A DNA stretch of 53,036 bases, from the NCBI GenBank assembly GCA_903934875.1, contig CAIZPP010000172.1, positions 1 to 53,036 of the forward strand, written 5' to 3'. This document shows positions 1-8,416 of the stretch, one piece after another. The position numbers and the translations under genes were made by a program. The stretch comes from an uncultured Methylococcaceae bacterium. GTDB taxonomy: Bacteria > Pseudomonadota > Gammaproteobacteria > Methylococcales > Methylococcaceae. The notes beneath the pieces are model-generated. The model was given only the letters and a program-made list of their open reading frames with translations. It had not been told where the DNA came from and did no database searches. Numbering within the stretch: the stretch's first letter is position 1; every line of letters begins with the position of its first letter.

Positions 1-3000
1 CGCGGCAGGCTCGCCGCCGTTGAGTATGCCGTCGTTGGCCGTGCCGCCGCCTGCGCCGTTGTCTATCCAGACGCGGTTGCCCAGGCTGAAGTTGGGCACG
101 AAGCCAAAGTCCGCCACCAGATTGTCGGCGGCATCGCCGTTGGGGCCGTTCAGGCCCGCCCCGGCGGAACCCAGGGACTCGCCCGTCGGTTCGCCGCCCG
201 CGCCCAGGCTCAGCATTGCCGTCATGATGCCGCCCGGCACCACCGTGCCGCTGGCCAGGGGCGTGTCTATGCCGTGGTCTTGCAGGTCGCCAGCCAGGGC
301 GAAGCTGCTGCTGTTGCCGGTGCTGCTGGACATCTGTCCCAGTGCCGGGGAGCTGGCTTGGTCGACGATCACGACATACTTGCCGGCACCCAGCCCGTCA
401 AAGCGGTAGTAGCCGTTGGCATCGGTCACTTGCGCGCCCAGCAGGCTGCCCGTGGGGCTGCCGCTGGCATCGCTTTGGAATAGCTTCACCATCACGCCGG
501 CTATGCCCGGTTCGCCGCCGTCTTGCCTGCCGTTGTTCAGAATGCCACCGCCTGTGCCGTCATCGCGGAACACCCGGTTGCCCAGGCTGTAGCCGGGCGT
601 GAAACCAAAGTCCGCCACCAGGTTGTCGCTGGCATCGCCGTTGGGTCCATCCAGACCTGCCGCTGTCAATCCCAAGCCTTCGCCCAAAGGCTGGACTCCC
701 ACCGCAATGGTGACCGGCAAACTGGCGATGCCCCCCGGCAGGGCACTGGCATTGGACAAGGGCGCATCCACGCCGTGGTCGCTCAAGTCGCCAGCCAAGG
801 CAAAATTCGAACTGTAGCCGCTGCTGCTCACCAGGCCACTCAAAGCAGGCGAGTTGTTTTTATCGACCACGACCACGTAATTGCCCGCCGGCAGGCCGTC
901 GAAGCGGTAGTAGCCGCTGGCGTCCGTGGTTTGGGCAGCCGCCACGGGTGTGCCCGTAGGTGCGCCGCCCGCACTCAGATACACATCGACCGCGACCCCG
1001 GCGATGCCCGCTTCGGCTCCATTTTGGATGCCGTCATTGGCCACGCCGCCGCCTGTGCCGTCATCGCGGAACACCCGGTTGCCTAGGCTGTAAGTGGCGG
1101 TAAAGCCAAAGTTGTCTGTCAGAACGGGCCCGATGCTTAACGTGACGGCCTTGCTGACCGCCCCGTAGCCCGCCAACAGGTAGCCGGCGTTTTCGTTGGC
1201 TATGCCATTGTTAGGATTGACGATGCCTGTGCTGGCTATCAGGCCAGCCAGCGGTTGTCCCGCGACGAAGTTCATCGGGTCGATCTGGACGACGAAGGCA
1301 CCCGCAGGCAATCCGGTAAAGCTGTAGTAACCGGGATAGCCGCCGCTGGTATAGGTGGTGGTGGTGGTGTAATACTGGTCGATGCCAGGGGTGAAGGCAC
1401 CGCTGCCGTCAGTGTCCTCGTAGAGGTTGACCCGTATATTATTGATGCCCGACTCGCCGCCAAAGGGTTCGTAGACACCGTTGTTATTGGCATCCAGCCA
1501 TACCCACTCGCCCAGGCTGGCTGTGCCGGTCGGCAGGATGATCCCGGCATCCCAGGAGGCATCATACTGGCCCGCGACCAGGCTGAATGTTGCTGTCTGC
1601 CCGGTAGTTGCGTTGGCATCGGAGTCGGCTTGGTCGTTGCTGCCGACATCCGCCAGGGTAAATGTCGACCCGGCCGGCTTTGAGAACACCAAGTAGTAGG
1701 TTCCGGGGGGAAGGCCGGTTATTTGGTAGAACCCTGGATTTTTGTTGACATCATTGGCGGTGGCAACCGTGGCCACCGGCTTGTTGGGGTTGCTGGTGGA
1801 ATACGCTTTTACGATGACCCCATTGATGCCGTCAGCGGTGGGCTCGTCCTGGATGCCGTTGCCGTTTTGGTCATACCACACGTAATTGCCGACCGAACCG
1901 GTGGCGGAAACCTGCAACCCTAAGTCCCCGTAGCTATACGTCTGGCCCCAAGTCAATGCTGTGACTGTTGTGGTGTTGGTGGCTGGGTTCACCTCGGAGT
2001 TCAGCGCGGGATTGCTGCCCACATTCGCTTGCGTCACCGCATAGCCGACCGGCGGGTAAAACAGCGCGTAGAAACTGCCTGGGGTCAGGTTGCTGAATTG
2101 GTAGTAGCCGGGGTTGCCATTGCCGTTGTTGGTGGTGATGGTGGAATCCACCTGCACGCCGTTGGCTTGGTATAAATCCACCCGCACATTGTTCATACCC
2201 GGCTCATTGGGGTCTTGGATGCCGTTGCCGTTGCTGTCCAGCCACACATAGCCGGTGTAAATCGGCGGTGTCGGCGGCTGGATTGCCACACCAACCTTGT
2301 TCGGTTCAGTGGCCAGCAGGGAAACCGAGTTGTCGGAGCGGGTGGCGACATAGCCAAAGGAGTTCCAGGCCACCGCGCCGCTGGTCGGCGCGCCGATGGG
2401 TGCGCGCATGGGCCATGACAATTGCAGCATGTCCAAGGGGTTGACCACAATAGAGCCAAAGTCGAACTTCAAAGCCTGCACCGAAGTGATGTCGGCAGGC
2501 GGGGTAGCCGACCAATTCGGGCTGGTGCAACCGGTCGGCGAATAGCCCAACTCGGCGCGGCACGGGTTGGCCTGGGTGCTGTAGTAGACGGTCACACCCG
2601 CCGGGGCCACCACGGGCGCAGTCAGATTGGGCCGCCATGCACTTAAGCGGCTCTGCGGGTCCAGCACCCCGGTGTCGCCTACATAGGGCAAAATATCGAT
2701 GACCTGGGTGTGCGTCATGGGCACGTTGCCGACATTGCTGACTTGCAAGGTGTACAGCAAGCTGCCGCCGGCCACCGTCGTCCCGTTGGACGGATACTGG
2801 AGATTATTGGCATCCAACTGGCCCTTGACCAGCATGACCGATTGCATCGCCGCCGTGGTGCCGACAGTAATGGATGCACTCGACGATTTGGAGGCGCACA
2901 AGGTTTCCGTGGTATTGCCGTTGGCGTTCAAATCATAGGTATCCGCCGGCATCGGGCTGTAGCAATTGGATGTGGTGATCGCGCCATTGCCATAGCTGAG

Positions 3001-4872
3001 TAAATCAGCCACATTGGCGATGGTACCCGGCAGGGTGCCGAGATTAACCGTCACGTTGAATTTTAGGACGGCCGAGGTGTTGGCCGGCAAGCTGTAGGCA
3101 CTGGCACCGTCCCAATGGAAACGCAGCAAGGTGCGTCCGGTGTTGTTGTAATTGGCCAGGGTTTCCACCGTCGGGTTGGGCATGCCGGTGGGACGCGTGC
3201 TGACCGTCGCACTATTGGCCACATAAGTCAATCCGGATGGCAACAAATCACCCAACACCGGATTGATGAGGCCGCTACCTGCGTTGCTGGCATTGTTCAA
3301 AGTCAACTGATAAGTGACCGTGCCGCCGGGAAGCACGGTGGACGTGCCGGACACCGCCTTATCCAGCTTTGGAACGGCATTGGGGTCAGTCGTTTGCGTC
3401 GTCGGCTGGGCCACCGTCAGCGTAGCCGTACTGGTGCCGTTGCCAGGCGTGCCGTTATAAGAATAGCTGTAAGAGCCTGTGTTGGTGATGGTATTGCCGG
3501 GTGATACGGCACTGCCACTCCGGTCGGTCGCTAGCAAAGTCGCCGCAAAACCCGGCCCGCTGCTTGAACCCGTGGCTTTAAAGCCCACAGGCAGGCTTAG
3601 ATAGGTGTAGCGCAACGCGGTGATGTAAACCCCCGTGCCCAAGTTCAATGACGAGACGGTCACATTGGTGGACGAGGAACCCAGTGTGCGCGGGAAACCT
3701 GTGACGGGCGTCCAGCTCGAGTTGCTATTGGTCTGGTATTCAATCGCCAAGTTCGGTGTGATGTTATACGCAGAGTAGCCGGAATTAATCTGGGTGACAT
3801 TCAATTGCGGCGGAATATTGTCCACTATGGAGAAGGTACTGAGCGCCACATTGCCGGTGTTCGTCGTGTCGAAGTCATAGGTGACGCTCTGCCCGACGAG
3901 GACGGAGGAACTACTGCTTTTTTTGGTAACCGTCTTGTTCGGGACGGCTGCCGATAGCGAATGGCTTACACTGGCGGTCAGCGGTGTGATGGCACCCGAG
4001 CCGGAGAGGACCGGCACCGTCCCGGTGAGGGTAGCGTTATTTGTCACCGTCTGGCCGATAGTGAATGCGCTGGATGGGTATTGGATATCCACGTATTCGG
4101 TGTAGCAGCCGGATGCCGCAGTCAGCGTACCGAGATTCCAGGTTACGCTGCCGTTTGCATAGCTACCGCTGTTGTTGGCGGACACAAACACCGCCCCGGC
4201 TGGCAAGGTATCGGTCAGGACGACATTGCCCAAATTGACATTGCTGGTAGTGGGGCAGGCTTGGATCTGATAAACGACATCTTGGCTCAACGCCGCGCCG
4301 GTCCCGCCGGACAGGCGGGTCTTGGCGAGCGTCCAGGCATTGGTGGCAGTGGCGGCCACGGTCACCGCATTGCTGGCCACCGTCGTCGCCCCGCTGGCGC
4401 TCATACTGGCGGAATTGACCGCCGTCGCGCCATTGGCGGTGGTGCCAGTGGGAAATTTTACGCTTAATTGCAACTGGCCGGTCGAACCGGCCGGCAAGGG
4501 ATTCACAAAAGTCCACTTGGCCGTGCCGGTCGATGCGGTATACGATGTCGCAGTGGTCTGGGCGCTACCCACCATGCTCACGTCGGCGCTTGCCCAAGAC
4601 AGGGTTGCCGGCAACACATCGCTGACGGTGGCGGCGGCGCAGTCAGTGGTGATGCTGGCGCATTGATATTGGATCGTGTAGGTGAACTGGGTGCCGACCG
4701 CCACCGTCGCCACACTGGACGTCATGGTTAGCTGGACCTGTGGCGCGGCGGCGTAAGCAAGCGGCGCGAACAACAAACCCACTAATAAAAACACTAGGTA
4801 TCCGCAGTTCATGGCTTTATGCACTGCGGATACCTGTCTGGTTTTGGTTGACACCGAATAACGACCGATCAT
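1..4872 (-). CDS. Giant secreted repeat protein, DUF11-like plus SdrD-B-like domains (C-terminus beyond window)
   Basis: The minus frame is open from an ATG at 4872 to the window edge, giving 1624 codons and no stop, so the gene is partial. The N-terminus carries a long signal peptide whose core (FLLVGLLFAPLAYAAA) follows a second Met. Next come several DUF11-like beta-domains (phrases such as VTDTLPAG, VTNNATLTG and YQLTLNNASNAGSGL), covering about residues 50-860. At least six SdrD-B-like modules follow, with motifs such as GYVWLDSNGNGIQD and SLGNRVFRDDGTGGG. The last three modules are near-identical and spaced about 501 bp (167 residues) apart. The architecture suggests a calcium-binding, adhesin-like surface or matrix protein. 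The anchoring C-terminus is not visible. It lies 156 bp downstream of the exported 205-aa gene and may share its sigma-54 promoter. Confidence 0.85.
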   Translation of the reverse strand, partial: MIGRYSVSTKTRQVSAVHKAMNCGYLVFLLVGLLFAPLAYAAAPQVQLTMTSSVATVAVGTQFTYTIQYQCASITTDCAAATVSDVLPATLSWASADVSMVGSAQTTATSYTASTGTAKWTFVNPLPAGSTGQLQLSVKFPTGTTANGATAVNSASMSASGATTVASNAVTVAATATNAWTLAKTRLSGGTGAALSQDVVYQIQACPTTSNVNLGNVVLTDTLPAGAVFVSANNSGSYANGSVTWNLGTLTAASGCYTEYVDIQYPSSAFTIGQTVTNNATLTGTVPVLSGSGAITPLTASVSHSLSAAVPNKTVTKKSSSSSVLVGQSVTYDFDTTNTGNVALSTFSIVDNIPPQLNVTQINSGYSAYNITPNLAIEYQTNSNSSWTPVTGFPRTLGSSSTNVTVSSLNLGTGVYITALRYTYLSLPVGFKATGSSSGPGFAATLLATDRSGSAVSPGNTITNTGSYSYSYNGTPGNGTSTATLTVAQPTTQTTDPNAVPKLDKAVSGTSTVLPGGTVTYQLTLNNASNAGSGLINPVLGDLLPSGLTYVANSATVSTRPTGMPNPTVETLANYNNTGRTLLRFHWDGASAYSLPANTSAVLKFNVTVNLGTLPGTIANVADLLSYGNGAITTSNCYSPMPADTYDLNANGNTTETLCASKSSSASITVGTTAAMQSVMLVKGQLDANNLQYPSNGTTVAGGSLLYTLQVSNVGNVPMTHTQVIDILPYVGDTGVLDPQSRLSAWRPNLTAPVVAPAGVTVYYSTQANPCRAELGYSPTGCTSPNWSATPPADITSVQALKFDFGSIVVNPLDMLQLSWPMRAPIGAPTSGAVAWNSFGYVATRSDNSVSLLATEPNKVGVAIQPPTPPIYTGYVWLDSNGNGIQDPNEPGMNNVRVDLYQANGVQVDSTITTNNGNGNPGYYQFSNLTPGSFYALFYPPVGYAVTQANVGSNPALNSEVNPATNTTTVTALTWGQTYSYGDLGLQVSATGSVGNYVWYDQNGNGIQDEPTADGINGVIVKAYSTSNPNKPVATVATANDVNKNPGFYQITGLPPGTYYLVFSKPAGSTFTLADVGSNDQADSDANATTGQTATFSLVAGQYDASWDAGIILPTGTASLGEWVWLDANNNGVYEPFGGESGINNIRVNLYEDTDGSGAFTPGIDQYYTTTTTYTSGGYPGYYSFTGLPAGAFVVQIDPMNFVAGQPLAGLIASTGIVNPNNGIANENAGYLLAGYGAVSKAVTLSIGPVLTDNFGFTATYSLGNRVFRDDGTGGGVANDGIQNGAEAGIAGVAVDVYLSAGGAPTGTPVAAAQTTDASGYYRFDGLPAGNYVVVVDKNNSPALSGLVSSSGYSSNFALAGDLSDHGVDAPLSNASALPGGIASLPVTIAVGVQPLGEGLGLTAAGLDGPNGDASDNLVADFGFTPGYSLGNRVFRDDGTGGGILNNGRQDGGEPGIAGVMVKLFQSDASGSPTGSLLGAQVTDANGYYRFDGLGAGKYVVIVDQASSPALGQMSSSTGNSSSFALAGDLQDHGIDTPLASGTVVPGGIMTAMLSLGAGGEPTGESLGSAGAGLNGPNGDAADNLVADFGFVPNFSLGNRVWIDNGAGGGTANDGILNGGEPAA
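4797..4834 (-). other. 12-bp perfect inverted repeat inside the signal-peptide codons
   Basis: GGTATCCGCAGT (4797-4808) pairs perfectly with ACTGCGGATACC (4823-4834) across 14 nt. In the mRNA of the giant repeat protein this hairpin encloses the second in-frame ATG (Met before the hydrophobic core). The same GTATCCGCA word occurs once more in the leader near 4921. It could be a translational control hairpin or an operator. Confidence 0.6.
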
Positions 4873-5028
4873 AATTGTACCTACTTTTTATTATTGGCGA
4901 TCCGCTCGCCCTTTATCGCGTATCCGCAATAAGTTAAGTTTAGTATCATCTTCAGAGAATTGCGAATGAAGAGCATACACTTTTTGGCTGCGCTAAGGAG
5001 TACATCAATCAACAAACGACAATCAATA

Positions 5029-5646
5029 TTAAATTATCAAGGAACCTTGCACCTCAGCGGTCGGCGAGAAAATTTCATAAATCACCTGACTGACAGCCCA
5101 AGGCGCGCTAGCGGTGAATTTCAAGTTAGCTTCATTGGTCACGCGTCCCAAGAAGAATACCGTTTGCTGGGTTGGGTTGGCGGGGTTGACAGCATACACT
5201 TTCACAAACACCGTGTCTTGGCTCAGATTGAAGCCAGCCAATTCAGGCAGGTTGGCACCGCTGATGGTGACAGGTTTCTGGAAGTTGCTGAAGCTGAATT
5301 GGCGGTTGAAATTAAAGCCGGTGATCGTGTCTGAGAACTGCACGACCGTCACGGTGCGGGCAACCGGTAGCCAAGTAAAAGTGGGGAAACGGCCATCAAT
5401 AATCGTGACCGTATACGCTCCCGGAGCGATCTGGCTAAAACTATAGTTGCCTTTCGCGTCAGTGGTTTGTGTTTGCAGGCAATTCGGGGCGGCTGTCACT
5501 ACGACACTTTGTGCAGAGAGGCAGAGGGTGCTTTGCGAAATGGGCTGTCCGTTTTGATCGACAACCTCGCCACTGACATAGGCACCCAACGCCGCATTGG
5601 AAGCAGCCATCAGGAAGAGTATGAGCGACAATAAATATTTGATCAC
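5029..5646 (-). CDS. Exported protein with carboxypeptidase-regulatory-like (Ig-like) domain
   Basis: This is a 205-aa protein starting at GTG 5646, with an AAAGG ribosome site about 9 nt upstream. Residues 1-22 form a signal peptide (MIKYLLSLILFLMAASNAAL). Residues about 24-110 match the carboxypeptidase regulatory-like fold: VSGEVVDQNGQPI, then NYSFSQIAPGAYTVTI, a pattern common in bacterial surface and pilus-associated proteins. The last 85 residues are a second beta-rich domain of unknown type. There is no membrane anchor or sorting signal. It sits about 51 nt downstream of the predicted start of the sigma-54 promoter, directly upstream of the giant repeat protein. A partner or accessory role for that surface protein is an inference from position. 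Confidence 0.8.
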   Translation of the reverse strand: MIKYLLSLILFLMAASNAALGAYVSGEVVDQNGQPISQSTLCLSAQSVVVTAAPNCLQTQTTDAKGNYSFSQIAPGAYTVTIIDGRFPTFTWLPVARTVTVVQFSDTITGFNFNRQFSFSNFQKPVTISGANLPELAGFNLSQDTVFVKVYAVNPANPTQQTVFFLGRVTNEANLKFTASAPWAVSQVIYEIFSPTAEVQGSLII

Positions 5647-5707
5647 GGTAGTTGCCTTTCGTTAGATGAAATTGTTGGAATTGTGTTGCATAGTCTGATT
5701 TATAATT

Positions 5708-5723
5708 AGCAATACATGTGCCA
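5708..5723 (-). promoter_or_regulatory. Sigma-54 (-24/-12) promoter
   Basis: Read on the minus strand the sequence is TGGCACATGTATTGCT. It matches the consensus TGGCACR-N4-TTGCW at every defined position, and the GG and GC elements are 12 bp apart. The expected transcription start is near 5697, giving a leader of about 51 nt before GTG 5646. Confidence 0.85.
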
Positions 5724-5784
5724 TTATATTTATCTATTATAAATCATATAGATGAAAACAATATATGCCATTTCCCCTTATTCG

Positions 5785-5836
5785 TGAGACACTAATGAGA
5801 CAGCCTGACTTGTCTCACAACTGTATCATGAGACAC
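5785..5836. promoter_or_regulatory. TGAGACA heptamer cluster, probable enhancer for the sigma-54 activator
   Basis: Four heptamers are present: TGAGACA at 5785-5791, 5796-5802 and 5829-5835, and the inverted TGTCTCA at 5811-5817. The last pair forms a dyad TGTCTCA-N11-TGAGACA (5811-5835). Its centre lies about 100 bp upstream of the -24 element, the normal distance for an enhancer bound by a Fis-type HTH. The cognate activator is probably the divergent gene at 6087. Confidence 0.7.
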
Positions 5837-5853
5837 ATGCGACACCGTAAGGA

Positions 5854-5884
5854 CATTCAGTTAACGCTTCAAGTTAACTGAATG
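5854..5884. repeat. GTTAAC dyad with 7-nt spacer (copy 1)
   Basis: CATTCAGTTAAC and GTTAACTGAATG form perfect 12-bp arms around GCTTCAA. The same ATTCnGTTAAC-N7-GTTAACnGAAT design recurs inside family-2 repeats at 24136-24164 and 30004-30032. It is either an operator or a remnant of that repeat family. Confidence 0.6.
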
Positions 5885-5885
5885 A

Positions 5886-6052
5886 CTGATGTTACGCACA
5901 GGCCCCTTTGCTGTTATCTACAAAGGATTGCCGATGTGCGAAGATTCGTTTTGGAGTGTCAAGGCTTGCCGATGTGCGAAGATTCGTTTTGGAGTGTCAA
6001 GGCTTGCCTTGACAGGCAAAGCGAGCTTTGCCACTCCAATGCGTAACATCAG
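5886..6052. mobile_element. Family-1 MITE, copy 1 (167 bp)
   Basis: The termini CTGATGTTACGCA (5886-5898) and TGCGTAACATCAG (6040-6052) are perfect 13-bp inverted repeats, flanked by a 7-bp target duplication TGAATGA (5879-5885 and 6053-6059). There is no coding capacity. The interior differs from copies 2 and 3: it holds a 38-bp tandem duplication and a GGAGTG...CACTCC stem. It ends 34 bp before the GTG of the sigma-54 activator, so it separates that gene from its original upstream region. Confidence 0.85.
5928..6003. repeat. 38-bp tandem duplication (two exact copies)
   Basis: The unit starting TTGCCGATGTGCGAAGATTC occurs at 5928-5965 and again at 5966-6003 with period 38, inside the family-1 MITE. 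A third copy starts (TTGCC, 6004) but diverges at once. Confidence 0.85.
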
Positions 6053-6086
6053 TGAATGATAAAGTCTACTGTAGAGGAAATCACTA

Positions 6087-8222
6087 GTGACGGACATTGC
6101 AGATTTGGATTGGCTACACCGTGCGTTCGACGCCATGCCATGTGCCGTGGCGGTTGCCGAGACGGGTGGCCCACAGTTTCCCCTGCTCTATGTCAATCGG
6201 GCATTTGAGCGGTTGACCGGCTATTTGGCAGAGGAAGCGCAGGGCCAAGATTTTGCTTTTCTGGTCAGACCCGGCCAGTCGGCGCTGGACCGGCTACAGG
6301 AGGCGCTTGCCGCAGACCGCGAGTGCCGGATTGAGCTACAGTGCTTGCGTAAGGATGAAACCACATTCTGCGGCGAGGTCTCCGTCGCCCCCCTGTGCGA
6401 TGGGTTCGGTCTGCCCACCCACTATGTAGGCATCTACACGGATGTCAGCGGGCAACGCTACGCCCTTGATGCGCTGGCTGTCGAACGCAACCGTTTGCTG
6501 GGTTTCATCGAGCATATCCCGCTCGGCATGTTGGCCCTTGACTGGGTAATCAGCGGGGTTTTCATCATCGATGCGAAACAAGCGGACATGCCGATCATTT
6601 ACGTCAATGCGGCCTTCGAACGGCTCACCGGCTACCAAGGCGAGGAGGCCCTGGGCAGGAATTGCTGCTTCTTTTTTGACCAAGAGGAAGACAGGCGGAC
6701 TCTGGCGGAAGTTCGCCAGGCCTTGGCCGAGCGGCGGGAGATGAAGGCTGAATTGCTCAGCCACCGCAAGGACGGCTCGCGGTTTTGGAATGAACTGGTG
6801 CTTTCGCCGGTATTCGACGAATCCTCGCAGTTGATCCATTATTTGGGAATCCAAACCGACATCACCGAGCGCAAAGAGGCAGAAGCCCGGCTGCAGGAGT
6901 TGAGCGCCGAACTGAGAAAAGGCCGGGATAACTTAGTCTCGATTCTGAATGAATTTCCGTCCGGCACCTTGATCGTCGAGGCGGACGGGACGCTCTCGTT
7001 TGCCAGTACGAACTGCCGGTCGATTTTGGGGATAGACCCGGACAGCGTCCCTGGGCGGCCGTGGCGGCAGGTCTTTCCCGTGGACCTGGAGGCGGCCCGG
7101 CAGATACAGCGCACGTTGGAAACGCCGGCAGGGAATCGGGAGCCGCTGACCATCCAATGGCTGGAGGCGGACCTTGAGGCCCATTGGGTGGAATGTTCGG
7201 TCAAAGATGATCCACGCGACCCGGCAAGGCGGCTAGTCTTTATGGAGGATGTCACGGAGCTGCACCGGCTGCGGGACAAGCTGGGAGCCAGGCGGTTTGG
7301 GGGGCTGGTGGGGGAAAGCGAGGCAATGCTGGAATTGAACCGTTTGATTGCGGAAATCGCACGCGGCGATTGGACCGTGCTGATTGAGGGTGAAACTGGC
7401 GTCGGCAAGGAACTGGTGGCACAGGGCATCCATGAGGCCAGCCCGCGCCAGGGCGGGCCTTTCATCGCAGTCAACTCGGCCGGCCTCAGCGAATCACTGC
7501 TTGCCAGCCAATTGTTCGGCCACCGCAAAGGCGCATTCACCGGCGCCACCGCCGACCAGCAAGGATTCTTCGAGGCGGCCACCGGCGGCACAATCTTCCT
7601 CGACGAGATTGGCGACCTGCCGCTCCCCATGCAAGCGGCGCTGCTGCGGGTGCTGCAAGAGCATGAGATCACCCGCCTAGGCGATACGCGCACCCGGAGG
7701 GTCGATGTGCGCGTCTTGGCTGCGACGCACAAGAATCTCGTCGCCGAAGTCGCCGCCGGCCGCTTCCGCGAGGATCTGCTGTTCCGCCTGCGGGTGGCGC
7801 GGATTCACATTCCTCCGCTACGGGAACGCAAAACCGATATTCCGATACTCGTCGAACATTTTCTTAGGGTAGCCAGCCGACAAATCGGCAAGGCCGTCGA
7901 TGCCATCCAGGCGGATGCCATGCAATGCCTGCTGGCCTATGCTTGGCCGGGAAACGTTCGCGAACTGCGTTCTTGTATTGATTTTGCGTTGATTTACAGC
8001 AAAGGCTCGAAAATCCAAGTGGCCGACCTGCCGCCTGAAATCCGCAACCTGCGGCCCGCCGCCCCGGAAATAACGGTGGCCCCCGAGTTGGCCGGCGACG
8101 AGCGGCAGCGCATCCTGCAAGCCCTGCAACAAACCGGCGGCAACCGCTCCCAAGCCACCAAACTCCTCGGCATCAGCCGGGCGACGTTTTACCGGCGCTT
8201 GCAAGAGTTGGGTTTGGATTAA
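6087..8222 (+). CDS. PAS/LOV-like sigma-54-dependent Fis-family transcriptional activator
   Basis: This 711-aa protein starts at GTG 6087, with AGAGGA about 8 nt upstream. Domains in order: PAS1 about 8-125; PAS2 about 143-265; a short helix (KEAEARLQEL); PAS3 about 278-400; AAA+ about 408-640 with Walker A GETGVGKE, the sigma-54 contact loop GAFTGA and Walker B FLDEIGD; then a C-terminal Fis-type HTH (RSQATKLLGISRATFYRRL). PAS2 is LOV-like: GRNCCFFF places Cys193 where LOV domains carry the flavin-reactive Cys of NCRFLQ, and FWN and GIQTDIT are kept. The Arg, Gln and one Asn of typical LOV domains are replaced, so photochemistry is uncertain. The divergent sigma-54 promoter and TGAGACA sites make the surface-protein genes its likely target. 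Confidence 0.93.
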   Translation: MTDIADLDWLHRAFDAMPCAVAVAETGGPQFPLLYVNRAFERLTGYLAEEAQGQDFAFLVRPGQSALDRLQEALAADRECRIELQCLRKDETTFCGEVSVAPLCDGFGLPTHYVGIYTDVSGQRYALDALAVERNRLLGFIEHIPLGMLALDWVISGVFIIDAKQADMPIIYVNAAFERLTGYQGEEALGRNCCFFFDQEEDRRTLAEVRQALAERREMKAELLSHRKDGSRFWNELVLSPVFDESSQLIHYLGIQTDITERKEAEARLQELSAELRKGRDNLVSILNEFPSGTLIVEADGTLSFASTNCRSILGIDPDSVPGRPWRQVFPVDLEAARQIQRTLETPAGNREPLTIQWLEADLEAHWVECSVKDDPRDPARRLVFMEDVTELHRLRDKLGARRFGGLVGESEAMLELNRLIAEIARGDWTVLIEGETGVGKELVAQGIHEASPRQGGPFIAVNSAGLSESLLASQLFGHRKGAFTGATADQQGFFEAATGGTIFLDEIGDLPLPMQAALLRVLQEHEITRLGDTRTRRVDVRVLAATHKNLVAEVAAGRFREDLLFRLRVARIHIPPLRERKTDIPILVEHFLRVASRQIGKAVDAIQADAMQCLLAYAWPGNVRELRSCIDFALIYSKGSKIQVADLPPEIRNLRPAAPEITVAPELAGDERQRILQALQQTGGNRSQATKLLGISRATFYRRLQELGLD

Positions 8223-8259
8223 ACTGATACTAAAATGGATGCTGTAAAAGGTAAAAAGC

Positions 8260-8416
8260 ACTACTCCCGTATCACTCTAAAAATGGTTGATTGGTAGGAT
8301 GGGCAAAAGCCGCTAGGCCGTGCCCATCAAACCACGCCGACCAAGATGGGCACGGCCCTAAGGGGGCCTTTGCCCATCCTACACTTTGTCCAATTTTGTA
8401 GTGATTAGGGAGTAAT
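8260..8416. repeat. Family-3 repeat (TAGGATGGGCAAA), copy A
   Basis: This 157-bp element has imperfect terminal inverted repeats of about 27 bp (ACTACTCCCGTATCACT... against ATTACTCCCTAATCACT..., 21 of 27 identical). The core arms are GTAGGATGGGCAAA...TTTGCCCATCCTAC. It fills the gap between convergent genes, ends exactly at the stop codon of the 8417 gene, and can act as a bidirectional stem-loop. Copy B is at 52297-52436 in opposite orientation. No target duplication was found. Confidence 0.75.

Noticed and set aside
523-1086. Long plus-strand open frame
   Set aside because: It is antisense to the repeat modules of the giant surface protein; Ala/Arg/His-rich sequence with no family resemblance. 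Such frames are by-products of GC-rich codons.
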